This document shows positions 24,800 to 36,400 of a stretch of DNA of 64,000 nt, piece after piece. Source of the stretch: Lates calcarifer (lineage: Eukaryota; Chordata; Actinopteri; Centropomidae). The notes under the pieces were generated by a model. That model ran no database searches and had not been told where the DNA came from. It was given only the letters and a program-made list of their open reading frames with translations. The position numbers and the translations under genes are program-made. The stretch lies in assembly GCF_001640805.2 (NCBI RefSeq), contig NC_066837.1, positions 25,950,502 to 26,014,501 of the forward strand, read 5' to 3'. Numbering within the stretch: position 1 is the first letter of the stretch; each line of letters begins with the position of its first letter.

Positions 24800-27700
24800 T
24801 GTTTTTCGGGGGGGGGTTAGTAGTACATGATTACAAAGGAGCTATAGGTTATGTTGTAGTGTGTGTAATGTGAATTTAGGGAGGTTTATTGTATTTTCAC
24901 AAAAAATTGGCCAGACAACCACGTTTCTCTCTACTTGACCGTTAACACACGAGATGTGTGTGTGCACTTATGTGTAGTGTCTGAATGGGTTCCTGTATGT
25001 CAAGAGAGAAAGAGAGTCAATGTGTGTGAGAGTGTGTGTGCGCGCGAGAGACAAAAAGACAGAGAAAGAAAGCGACAGAGGAAGTTATTAATTATTTTAG
25101 CTCCTATTAGGAGGAACACATCGAGTCGATACCCCTGGAGACGTGTCATGAACGCCTCTTATTGTTCTCTCGCTGACATACGCCGCTCTTTCCCTCCTCC
25201 CCCCTCGTCTATCCTTCTCTCCCTGTCACATGTACCTATCCTCTCCTCCCTCCTCCCTCTCTGTCCTCCCTCTCGTTCACTCTGGCTGTGACATGCACAT
25301 CTCTCCTCCTACCTCCCTCATTTTCTCAGCGTTTCTTTGCGTTTTCCTCCAGCGCCACATATCCTCCGTCTCAACCTTTTCACTCTCATTTCCCCACCTC
25401 TGCTGCACTCCTTCACATCTCCAATTTACCCCCTCTCCTGTCTTCTTCTCATCTCTCATCATTTTTGCCTCCTCCTTTTCTCCTATGATATCACCGTCCT
25501 ACCTTGAGCTCTTCATCGGAGCTAGCTTTCCCGCCCCTCCCTCCATTTCTATTCCACGTTCACTTAATCTCTGTTGACTTTCCTCCCGTTCACCCACACA
25601 GACACAGCTCACTCATCTGTGTTGAACTGTCACACTGTTTTTCTTGTGTGTGTGTATGTATGTGTGTGTGTGTGTGCCTGCCGTTGGGAGATCATCTGGA
25701 AACTCATAGCCTGCTTCGGCTCAGGAGCCGCCGCAGCTTTTATCCTCGACTCAGTGGCAATGACTATGACCCGCCCACAGCTCACTAAAGCAAGCCAGTG
25801 AGAAGATGGCTGGCCGCTTCCTTATTTAAAACAGCATGTGCTTTAAAGAGGCATTGGACAGTTAGACAGAGAGAGGAAAACAGACAGACAGAGACCGAGA
25901 GAGACGGAGACAAAGAAAGAGGAATTCCCAGTTTATGACACACAGCTTTCACTACAAAGCAGCTCTTAGGAAAATTATGTTTGCTGATACTGTGAATGGG
26001 TCAACATGGGTTAATCCAACCTGGCTCTGCAGCCATGATTATGACCGAGGTATGAGTCTGAAAAAGTGACATATAGCCTATAACTATTCATTATAATCCC
26101 TTTGAGCATATTAACAAGGTCTAGTAGCCATATTACTCAGTCATAAAAATAATGATTGAAAAGCATCATTTGTTGTCATAAGGTGACTGAGTAAACAAAT
26201 TATGATGCATATTAATTGGAAGTAAGTGTGAAAGGGGTCACACTTGATGAATCCACAGAAAATGATCACCTAACTCTGCAGTCCCTCTCAGCTGTACAAA
26301 GTATTTTAGCATCTTTCAGCTAATTGTTTTGATTTTATGGCTCATAACTTCACTGTTTATTCTCACTACTTTCATCAACCCTGTCTCCTGTCCCAGCAGG
26401 ATGCTGTAATGAGCAAAAAGCCTGAAAAAGCAACCTGTCCAAATCCAGCAAGTACTGTAGCTAAATAGCCTTATATTTCCCTCAGTAGTTGATAGAGAGA
26501 AAACCTGAGCCAAATGAAGAGTGAATCCTGGACTTCATTTCCAGAAAACAACACTGCGAATGAATGCTAATGTTGCTCTGTATTAGTAAGATGAGTGAAT
26601 TAGGCAATTGCTTGCTAACACGTTAGCCGTAAAAGATATATAAGGTAAAAATATGTCAATGTGTGGCCGGGAAAAAAACAATTAATGCTGCATTGATAAA
26701 TGGCAGTGCTTAATATTTTCTTTCTTGTGCTATTTCACTGTTTACTTCTTTGTTAGAATCAATAGCATCACAAGTTAAAAATGGGCTTTGTCAGAGGTCA
26801 ACATTAAATCTTTAATAACAGGTTGTAAATATCATTTCATTTTTAATAAAGGCTCAGGAATTTCTGCAGAACAGTCAAACAGTGATTGTCAGGGACTTTT
26901 TTCAGCCACAGATTAATACACATCTGGTGCACTAGTGAATATTTCTGGCAGCAGAATGGTGTACATGGGACCGACTCAAAATAAATTACAGTGCCCACGT
27001 TCATGGTAATGAAGGAACATGTCACCCAGTGCACAGCTGTAGCTGACTGATCATTTCTGATCCTTTCTGGACAACATCTATAGCACAGAGCAAAAACTTC
27101 TATCAGACTTTGGATCCATAGAAAATACTTTTTTTAGGATCTATTCATTGTTTATTTTGATCTTTTCATTCGTTTGTTAACATGTAGCAAAATATTGCCA
27201 GTCGTGTTTTACAGTGTACATTTAGACCAGACTCAGACTATTTATTTGTTGAAAGCTGTGTTGAGATTAAATAAGATGATGTAATTGATGAGTTTCATTT
27301 GTTGTCCAACACCCATCTCCAGTGTAAAACACAAGTGTCCAGTGATCACCTTTAATGACACTAAAGCAACAACCCTGTTTAGCCCATAGATTCACATGAC
27401 ATCTGTTAGCATCTAGCTAACAAATAAGCTCCTCTCTAATAAGCAGTTGGCATGACTCAAGTCAAGACAGGAAGATCTTTGACCTTGAAATCTGTTAGGA
27501 GTCACCAGTCTAATACACAAATGAGACACTAATTATCTGCGTGCACACATACACGTACTCATCATTTGTATATACGCACACACACATGCTGAAGCACGCA
27601 AACAGAGATCAAAACCACGCGCACATGATGTCTATGAACACACACACAGCTTTCTATTGTCCCCCAGACAAAGATGGGAGTGCATCCCTGTGCAAGTGCC

Positions 27701-28000
27701 CCTGGGGGAGACCTGATTCTGCACCCACCCCTTAACCCCCACATGAATGCACACTCACACACACACACGCACAGATATTAACCCACCCCCATGCTTGACG
27801 GCCTGTTTTGAAGAGTAACAAACAGGCTAGCAGACAGAAGTGGGGGTGGGGCAAAAGGGTCCTTCTATGGTAACAAGGGCATTATAAGCCAATTAGGAGT
27901 GCCGCCTGAGTGACTGACAAACAGGGTGGAGAGCACGACACGGCTCACTGTTTGATGTGGAGAAGGTGTGTGTGTGTGTCTTTGTATCAAATTGCATTCC
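24800..28000. other. intron 1 stretch, pyrimidine-rich then unique
   Basis: C/T-rich sequence spans 25185-25570. A unique GC-richer block follows at 25690-25850, with a TATTTAAA near 25822. AT-rich sequence continues to 27530. CA-rich patches lie at 27541-27780. No gene was recognised. Confidence 0.55.
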
Positions 28001-28189
28001 TCTCTTTTTTTGGATTAAATGTCTCTAATATGTGCACATAAACAGAGTCTAACATACACACACATGCACACAGGGCAAACATCCACACGATCCCCTCCCT
28101 TGAGGTCCACCTCCTACACGCGAAGGCATTCAAAAGATCTCTTTGTCTCTCTATCACGCCAGAGAAATAAAGGAGAAAGACGGTAGAAA

Positions 28190-28640
28190 GGGAGAAGGAA
28201 AGTGAGGAAGACTGGGGAGGGAGGAGGGAAAAAAAGAGAGAGGGGAGAGAAGAAAAAGAGCAGCAAAAGGGAAAGGATTTGCAGGAAAGCAAGGAGGAAA
28301 GAGGGAGACCTGAAGAGGAGGGGGGAGGCAGAGAGAAAACATGGAACAGGAGACAAGAGGAACGGGAGGGGGAGTGCAGAGGATGACGAGGAGAGAGCGG
28401 GGCGAAGAGATGGAGGCTGGGAGAGAGCAAGAGACAGCCGGGCTCCAGTGCTGCTCTGAACTCGTTTGATCCAGTTCGTCTCGCCAGGCGTTCCTCGAGA
28501 TACATTCCTGTGGCTGGCTGGGCGCAGAGCAAGAGAGAGAGAGGGAGCGAGAGAGAGAGAGGGAGAGATACTGAGGGTGAAACCAGCAGAGATTGAGAAA
28601 TAGAGAGAGAGCAGGGAGAAGCTGGTAGGTAATTCACGAA
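28190..28640. repeat. GA/GGA-rich low-complexity belt
   Basis: Strongly purine-rich plus strand, interrupted by a unique segment at about 28445-28525. The two overlapping minus frames of 216 codons here are Ser/Leu/Phe-rich translations of the pyrimidine strand and not genes. Confidence 0.85.
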
Positions 28641-30011
28641 AAGAGTAGAAGAAATTCAAAGACAAGGAAAGCAAGGGATCAGCCAGTGATAGAAAGAGAG
28701 ACGCTGAGAGAGGAAATGTATTCAAGAGAGAGCAGCTGCAGCAAAAGTTCCCTAAGTGCCACAATGTTACCTGCTACTAAAGTTTAACCCTCCAACCCAC
28801 CCTCCTTCTCTTTTATTTTTTGTCTTCTCACTGCCAGAAACCTGAGTCCTATAGTCAGGGAGCCAAGAAATAAAGAAGAAAGAGAGGAGAGGAGAGGAAC
28901 ACATTGGCACATACAAACATTTTGTCACATTTAAAGTCACTGAAATAAGTCCATGATATAAGCAACAAGCCACTGAGAGCAGATGTGAGTGTGTGTGATT
29001 GTGTGAGAGAGGAACATACTTAAATCTTGTATAGCCTCATGGCCCACAGGGTGAGGACTGAAACTCCATGAGAGGGAATGGAAACCCAGAGAGGAAAGAT
29101 TTATGAAGTCTGTCAACACAGCCAATTAGAAGACGAAACTGAAGTCTGTTTTCTTCTTTTTTAGTTCCATGTATCAAACTATGGAAAGCTGAGAGCAGAA
29201 ACATCCTGACATTAGTCAATGAAAGATGTGTATGATGAAGGAATTCTGGCCAACTCTGTATTACCAGTGGCTCTATTGCTGAGATTTTATTTTTTTATTA
29301 CATTCTAATCACATGGCCATTTCATCACAGAGGTGTTACTTCCCACCTGTAGGAGGTGCCACAGTTTCAGTATTTCTACCTCAACGGGAACTATTAAACT
29401 CAAAGGGCTGAAGTAATGCTTCACATGATGTTCCTACAGAGGATCAAAATATATGTATAAAAAATAAATGCACTCAATGTTTTGCATTTTAGAATTCCAT
29501 TCTATTTTTTCCTGTGTGTTTGGATGTGAAGATTTTGGTCCATGTTTGTGCCAAACAGTGGTTTGGCCAAAAGAATGCCAAACAAGCCATGTAATTCTCC
29601 TGCTGCAGAGTCTTTACAACATCTTAAGTGACAGAGGGGTATATTTCAGATCATAAAATGTGCGTTATGTGTGTCAGATTTTTAAGTGAACTAAATTGCA
29701 TTTTTTTTTCTATGTCAGTAAAGGATGAAGTATTTCCAAACCGGAAATATTGAAATTCCTTTTCCAAATGATTGTCCAAACTTTGCTGACTGTTTCAGCT
29801 TCATTCACAGCTGTGTTTTCTTTGCACTGAACAAACTAAAAACTAGTTGTCATAGAGTATCAGTGGCTGACTATTGGCAATAATTTTTGCAGTATCCCAC
29901 ACTATTGGCTCTAGCTGGCCTTTTTAGGGGGCCAATCAGCTGATTCAGTATACTGAATAGACATCAAACTCAACTATGAGAAAGAGCTTTCTGACTGGCT
30001 GTTCTGATCCA

Positions 30012-30150
30012 TTAAAGGATCATTCTGGTTTATTACAACCTGGATCTCATTCACAAAGTTCTGGCCATGATTTTGTGTTCTCAGTAAATGCTGAGTTTGG
30101 GGAACAGCAGCATCGAGACAACAGATCCCACCAGGGCGCAAAACACAAGC
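30012..30150. mobile_element. MITE end fragment (TTAAAGGATCATTCTGGTT)
   Basis: ATTAAAGGATCATTCTGGTT, followed by TATTACAACCTGGATCTCATTC, matches my memory of the terminus of a common teleost MITE. The opposite inverted terminus is not visible downstream, so only a fragment is called. Confidence 0.4.
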
Positions 30151-30955
30151 AGTCAGATAAGACAAGCTGTAAACTTGTAAACCACTTTATTTGGAGATAA
30201 AAACTAGAATTGAGCACACCTGAAATGGTAATAATCCACTACACAGAAACTGTGTGCTTGAGAAGTGAGGCGAGGTGAGGTGACAGGGCTCATACAGTCT
30301 GGTGTGTCAGAGCCATACAGCACTGCTGTCTGGTGAGCAGCTGAGTCACAAGAAAAATGTATAACAACAGTGAATGTGAAAGATCAAGCAATCACACAGT
30401 CATGTGTGATTGTTCTGCCATAATCTTTCAGCAACATGGACAACAGGTGTCGTCACTACTGTAAATGTGACAGCATAAGTAAAAATAATACTGTAGTGGT
30501 TCCATTAACAGTCTGAATGCTGATGGTGCAGATGGTGGCAGAAATGCACCAGTTTAAAGCTAAATTTTTAGAAAATGAAACATACACTACATAAACCGAC
30601 AATTAGTTTGATCACAGTCCACCAAGTTGTGAACGTAGTGAATAAAATCCAAAGCAAAGAGAAAGAAAATCATAGAAAATCTATTTCCTGTGGCAACGTC
30701 ATGCTTCATCTCACAGTTTTCATTAATTATCATGCATGTGATTCAGTCTTTACAGTAATGTGATGCAATGCAATTTTACACATCTAATGTCACTGCTCCT
30801 TTCCTAAACATACATGTCCTCCCCCCACTCATCTCTGATCATTCTCCTACACACTCAACATCCCTCTTTTTCTCTCTCTTCTCCCACTCACTCCCTCTGT
30901 TTGCTCACAACTGGTGACAGGTCAAAGAATGGTCATCAGCTATATGTGCGTCTCC

Positions 30956-30956
<1 letters not shown>

Positions 30957-31003
<47 letters not shown>

Positions 31004-31094
31004 TAAAGATGGTCTAATTGAGGGGATAAAGAAGAGAAGAGGGAGGTGGGTCAATTACTGCAGGAAATGGAAACGTGTATATATGTGTGTGTGT

Positions 31095-31130
<36 letters not shown>
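30957..31130. repeat. two long (TG)n arrays
   Basis: TG arrays at 30957-31002 and 31084-31130, the second with a TATG interruption, separated by 80 bp of unique sequence. Confidence 0.95.
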
Positions 31131-31134
<4 letters not shown>

Positions 31135-31659
31135 GCAGAGAGGTGGGGGAGGGCTTGGTCTATCATTACTTCCTTCCTTCAGGGTCCCTTTTTACGCACC
31201 TATAAAATGCCTGAGCTGCTCCAAGGCCCCCCTCGCAGACTTTCCTCCACACTCAAAGCTACCTTCTCTGACCACCCCAACCAAGCAAACATGACTCCAG
31301 TTAAACAAGTTCAGAGGTCTGGTAGCCATGGTGACAACAACCACATCAATGGTGACACCTATAGTATTCACACCTGTCAACATGGGGACACGCACACTGA
31401 TTAAACATGCGCTATGTCAGTGTTTAAAGAAGCAAAATATCAGACCATGTTAGCATGAACACACGGTGTGATGAGCAGGTCCACAACAACAGAGCGCACA
31501 TGCATGTGGATGACACGATACATATGTGTCGACAGAGGTTACAGATCTACCTGTCGCTGTGAGTGTTGACGGTCTGGTTATTTGCCACCACTCTAACGGA
31601 ACCCATTAGAAATAACCAACACAGAGTGTATTGGAATAACATGAGTAAAAAATAATGAT

Positions 31660-32006
31660 GCACTGTTGCCTCATAGAAAGAAGGTTCCAGGTTCGAGCCC
31701 GAGTTCGAGCCCGGGGCTTTTCTGTGTGGAGTTTGCATGTTCTCCCTGTGCCTGCATGGGTTCTCTCCAGGTGACTCCGGCTTCCTCCCACAGTCCAAAG
31801 ACATGCAGCTTAGGTTTATTGGTAACTCTAAATTGCCCAGTAGGTGTGAATATGAGTGTGACTGATTGTTTGTCTCTATATGTTAGCCCTGTGATGGACT
31901 GGAGATCCATACAGGGTGTACCCCGCCTCTCGCCCAATGACAGCTGGGATAGGCTCCAGTCCCCCGTGACCCTTAACGGATAAGCGCTATAGATAATGGA
32001 TGGATG
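31660..32006 (+). mobile_element. SINE/L2-type repeat, copy 1
   Basis: Head CACTGTTGCCTCATAGAAAG followed by GGTTCGAGCCC (a tRNA B-box-like word), then GTGGAGTTTGCATGTTCTCC, CTTCCTCCCACAGTCCAAAG and ATAGGCTCCAGTCCCCCG, ending with a GGATGGATG tail. The ordered phrases are those of a very abundant teleost repeat that I associate with a tRNA-like head joined to an L2-type LINE 3' end. The family name is from memory. It is nearly complete, but the tRNA-like A-box region is eroded. Confidence 0.75.
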
Positions 32007-32250
32007 TCACCTCACAGCAAGAAGGTTCAAGGTTTGAACCCTGGTTTGCCTTGGGGGGTTTTCAGTGTGGAGTTTGCACAGTCTCCTTGTACCTGCATGG
32101 GTTTCCTCCAGGTACTCCAGCTTCCTCCCACAGTCCAAAGACATGCAGGTTAATTGGTGACCCTAAAATGCCTACAGGTGTGAGTGTGAGTGTGAATGGT
32201 TGTTTGTTTCTATCCACTATGGTGATCTGTCTGGTGAACCCTGCCGTCAG
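32007..32250 (+). mobile_element. SINE/L2-type repeat, copy 2 (tandem, 3'-truncated)
   Basis: Begins TCACCTCACAGCAAGAAGG, immediately after the GGATGGATG tail of copy 1 and in the same orientation. It repeats GTGGAGTTTGCACAGTCTCC and CTTCCTCCCACAGTCCAAAG, then fades without the terminal GGATAAGCG-like segment. It is diverged from copy 1. Confidence 0.72.
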
Positions 32251-33001
32251 GTGTTTTTAGGCAATGGAGTTATGACGTTCTCCAGTCAGTAGCACACCCT
32301 CACCCTAAAATGTCAATCAACAGCTACCACTGGAAGATGACAACTACCAATGCCCAGACTGTTTAATCCTCAAAAATGCAAAACTATACCCAGTAGGTTC
32401 AGCAACATTATAGTTTATGCTTCCTTATACAAATAATTCAGACTTCAACTTCAAGGTCACACAAGGCATTTTGGTGAGAAATGTTGAATGTAAACAAAAC
32501 CATTTGTGTTTATATTGAAAACTACACAAGCTAACTTTTACATGTAGCACTGGCAGCATGGGAGTCAGCTTTGAGTGTGGCTGGTTAGTTTGTCTATTAC
32601 GTGGTTGTACCTCTTTTTTGGGGGGGGGTAACCAATCATCATTTTTCTGGTCCCCAATTCCTGTAAACTATCTCATGTATAGATAGCAAAATTGTGGTTT
32701 CTAGTTCTTCATTTTTTTCTGAAAACTGTCAGTCGTGGTGGATACAAACCAAAGTTTGTTGCCTTCTGAAGAACAGATGAGAGAGATGAGAAGCCCACTA
32801 TTACATAACACCAGTCAGAGGTATTCTGCATGTGTGTGTGTCAGTTTGTGTCTGTATAGTTAGACTGTGTGCACCCAAACAAATGACTCAGGTTTTGTAC
32901 AAAATTGGACTTGTGTGTGTGTGTGTATTTAGTGTACTTGCATGCATACTGTGTATGCAGGTGTACACTATATTTTAGTGTAGAATTACACATTGTAGCA
33001 C

Positions 33002-33002
<1 letters not shown>

Positions 33003-33034
<32 letters not shown>

Positions 33035-33180
33035 GCGCAAGTGTGTCTGTGGACCAGTGTCTTTAGTAGACTTGTGGTAATCCTCTTAGCGTATGCTGCT
33101 TGAAGCTCAGAGCGCATTATGTAACCCCTCTAATCCAGCACCGCATCAAGACAGACAGCAAAAGACCACAACCCGTGTTC

Positions 33181-33220
<40 letters not shown>
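33003..33220. repeat. (TG)n and (CA)n arrays in opposite sense
   Basis: TG array at 33003-33039 and CA array at 33184-33220, about 145 bp apart. They are complementary and could pair. Confidence 0.92.
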
Positions 33221-33224
<4 letters not shown>

Positions 33225-33499
33225 TCCTAGAGTCCCAAAGACACACAATGTCACCGTTGTAACAAACAGACTATTCTCACTCTAAATACCAAGATGTCAG
33301 ATATCCTCTGTACAAAATTTAAAAATAAAAATACACACCACAGGATATTGATTATCAACACTCCTTTTTGCTGTTGATGTCCAGAGTGAACCTGCAGAGA
33401 GACTGAAGGGCTGACAGTTTCTCTTTGTGTGTCCCTGCTGCCCTCTTCACATATTCTCTGCGTCTCCCCGATAACCTGAACATCCAACCAAAGAGGGAA

Positions 33500-36400
33500 A
33501 AAAATTTCTCACTCTTTCCTCCAGCTCTCCATTCTGTTGCCAGGGAAACAGCGGCCATCTTGCCGTGCCCCTTCGGTCTTGGGTACACATCACAGGCCGG
33601 TCATAAATGTGGAATGACAGTTGGGAGAGGAGAAGCAGAGAGAGCGTGAGACAGAGAAAGAGATAGATGGAGTCAGAGGAAGAGGAGAGAGCGAAACCGA
33701 AAGATGGATAAGAAGACTGACCGTGGCACAAATCTCTCCAGTTTAAATGACGAGATAAAAAGTAGGTCAGGCCATCTTGGCAGTGCCTTGTTTTTAATCT
33801 ACCATTCTGATGTGCTTATACAATGCTTATCACATCTTGTTCACTCTGATAAGGGCTGGGTATATTGTGTAAAATGTTCTATTTCCATACAGTGTCAAAC
33901 ATGTCTTCAACACTGTCACTGTTGCTAAACATAAGAACCTTCCTTAATTAAAATACAATGGCATTTAAATCAGGAACTACAGTATCTCATCAAAATTAAC
34001 AAGTATTATGGACACATGTTGGTCAGGATCTTAAAAGTATCAGCCATACCTCTAACTGCCAAAATCTTTGTTCAAATATCCCAAATCACACAAAATATGT
34101 TTCTCTAAGTCCTAAAAAGTCACTGAAAACATAGACCCTTCCTAATTAAAACTACAAGCTGTACACTAATTTACCATTCCTTATTTGATCATTTTACAGT
34201 TGCAGTTGGTATGCGATTTTTACGGTGTAAATTCACAAAATGACCAGAGACTGACAAAGTTGTTGATTAATACCACTGACTAAACAAACCCTGTAAACTG
34301 TAGTTTCAGTTCTTTTCTTTCTACAGAAAATTAGTAAATAATCAATCACAGCACTAAGGTTACACCTCTCTGCTTTCTCCTCTTACACAGAAATAACACT
34401 TGGATGGCAGATGATCTCACTTCTCACTGCTTTTTAGACCAACACCATGACCACATGTAGTATAGTGGTTTAGTTAAGATTGTGCAGAGAAGTTAGTGCT
34501 GCAGTTAGTCATCTTGAGGCAACTTTGGTAAAGTTTGATATCCACTCATTCTACTTATTTTTTATCTGAGAAAAAACAATCTGCACTTCGAGTTAAAAAG
34601 GTGAAAGAAAAATATTACTCTTTGTTTTCCTCTTTGCTAACTGTTCAGAAATCACTTCTCCTCACTGACTTTAATTAAAGTAGCAAACAAAAGTACACTG
34701 AAGACAAGAGTTATGTAGCGAGCCTCAGTTTTGGTTCACATCTTATATTTTTGAGTGCAGAGTTGTCATCCTGGGACTTTATCATCTCTATTGATGATCA
34801 ATACATCAGGGCTGCTTATCACTAAATTACTTTTTTCATTTCATCATAAAACATGCGACATGGATAGAGGAAATGATCTAATGACTGTATCTATATCTAC
34901 TGATGGTGATACAAATTGGGCCCTGATATACACACAATCTGAACTTGTTCTGTCTTAACAGACCTGTATTTCATAGCACAACTTTGTTCATTTTTGTTGA
35001 AGAAAATGTTTTTGTAATGAATGTCGATGCATTTTTTCAAAAATCCCTTGCCTGAGACTAATGAAATCCACCCGTTTAAAAAAAGATCATGTGAGCATCT
35101 GAAAATCTAAACGTGCAAAAGAACAAAACCACAAGTTAATAGACTTCACACACATAAGCCATTAAGTAAAGAGTGCGGCCAGTTGTGTGTGGACAACAAC
35201 CTCGCATTCAGTGCAGCTACACAGTGTTGGAGCAACAATGGAGGCTGGCGTGACCTCGCACGACCTGGAGGCTCAGGGGGGAAGTGACAGAGTGGTTTCA
35301 CTCTGCTAGTGACGCAACTGAGACAAAATCCTCTTGGTGTTAAGAGCAAAGCAGGCTGCACAGAGCTAGAGGAAATGTGAAAAATCAAGAATGTATACAA
35401 GAAATTGAAGAGGGATGAAAGAGGACAACAAAAAGCAGAAAGCCAGCAAAAGAGCAGCAAAGGAGATAAAAAACCAGACAGAAAAACAAGGCAGAGAGGA
35501 TGAAATGGAACCCAAAAAAGCAAAACACAAGAAATTAACACTCATAAGCAAGAAATAGAAACAGCAGGCCCAGTGAGAGGCAGAGAGAATAATGAGTGTT
35601 ACTCTGGTCCTTCACTGGGTTGGGTTGGGTGTTGGGTTACTGTACATGCACAAATACAAATGATGAGTCACTTTCTAAAACACACATGCACAAGCACGCA
35701 CACACATAACTTTAAATATAGACTCATTATACTCATATTCACAGGAAGTCCACCACTCTCTCTGTAGCTAACCACCCCATTCCCTTTTAGGCCCTGACCA
35801 ACTCATAGACATGTATTAATTTATGACAAATTATTACCCTCCCGCCCCCCCAGTGCAACATTTCTGTGACCTTTCTCCCAGAGCTCTGAGAGCAAAGAAA
35901 AAGGAGACAGTAGTGCAGTTTTTTCCGCTTTCCTCCGCTGGCTCCCACACGCACACTCATGCACACGCCTGGGCCTGCTCTTTTTAACATTTTCTCTGAA
36001 TTTTTGTCATCTTAAAGAGCACTAATTACAGGCTTAAACATGTGGGCATGTATGTGTGTGAGTATACACACGCACTCCCACCCTCCCAACTCACTCAGCC
36101 AGTGAACATAATTAGAGACCTGAGAGAGCTATGAATGAGTGGGGAGAAGAGGGGGTTGGGAGAGAGGAGATTAGAAGACATGAAAAAGTTTATCTTAAGA
36201 GTTGAAGATCAGGAGAGAACTTCACACTGAGTTTTCACTTCTACAACAGCGTTTCCTCACTAGATTTGAAGACATTGACATTAACAACCATTCTCCAGCT
36301 TGTAGCAACCACTGCTTTCTGTTTATGTCAGCACGACGTGACTTATGGAGACATGACTCCTGTTTGACACAGTTAATCCATCACAATAAACATTTAATGG

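Noticed and set aside
27987..28764. Two overlapping 216-codon minus-strand frames
   Set aside because: Both are translations of the pyrimidine strand opposite a purine-rich belt, with no domain pattern.
31666..31983. 105-codon plus-strand frame
   Set aside because: It lies entirely inside the first SINE/L2-type repeat copy.
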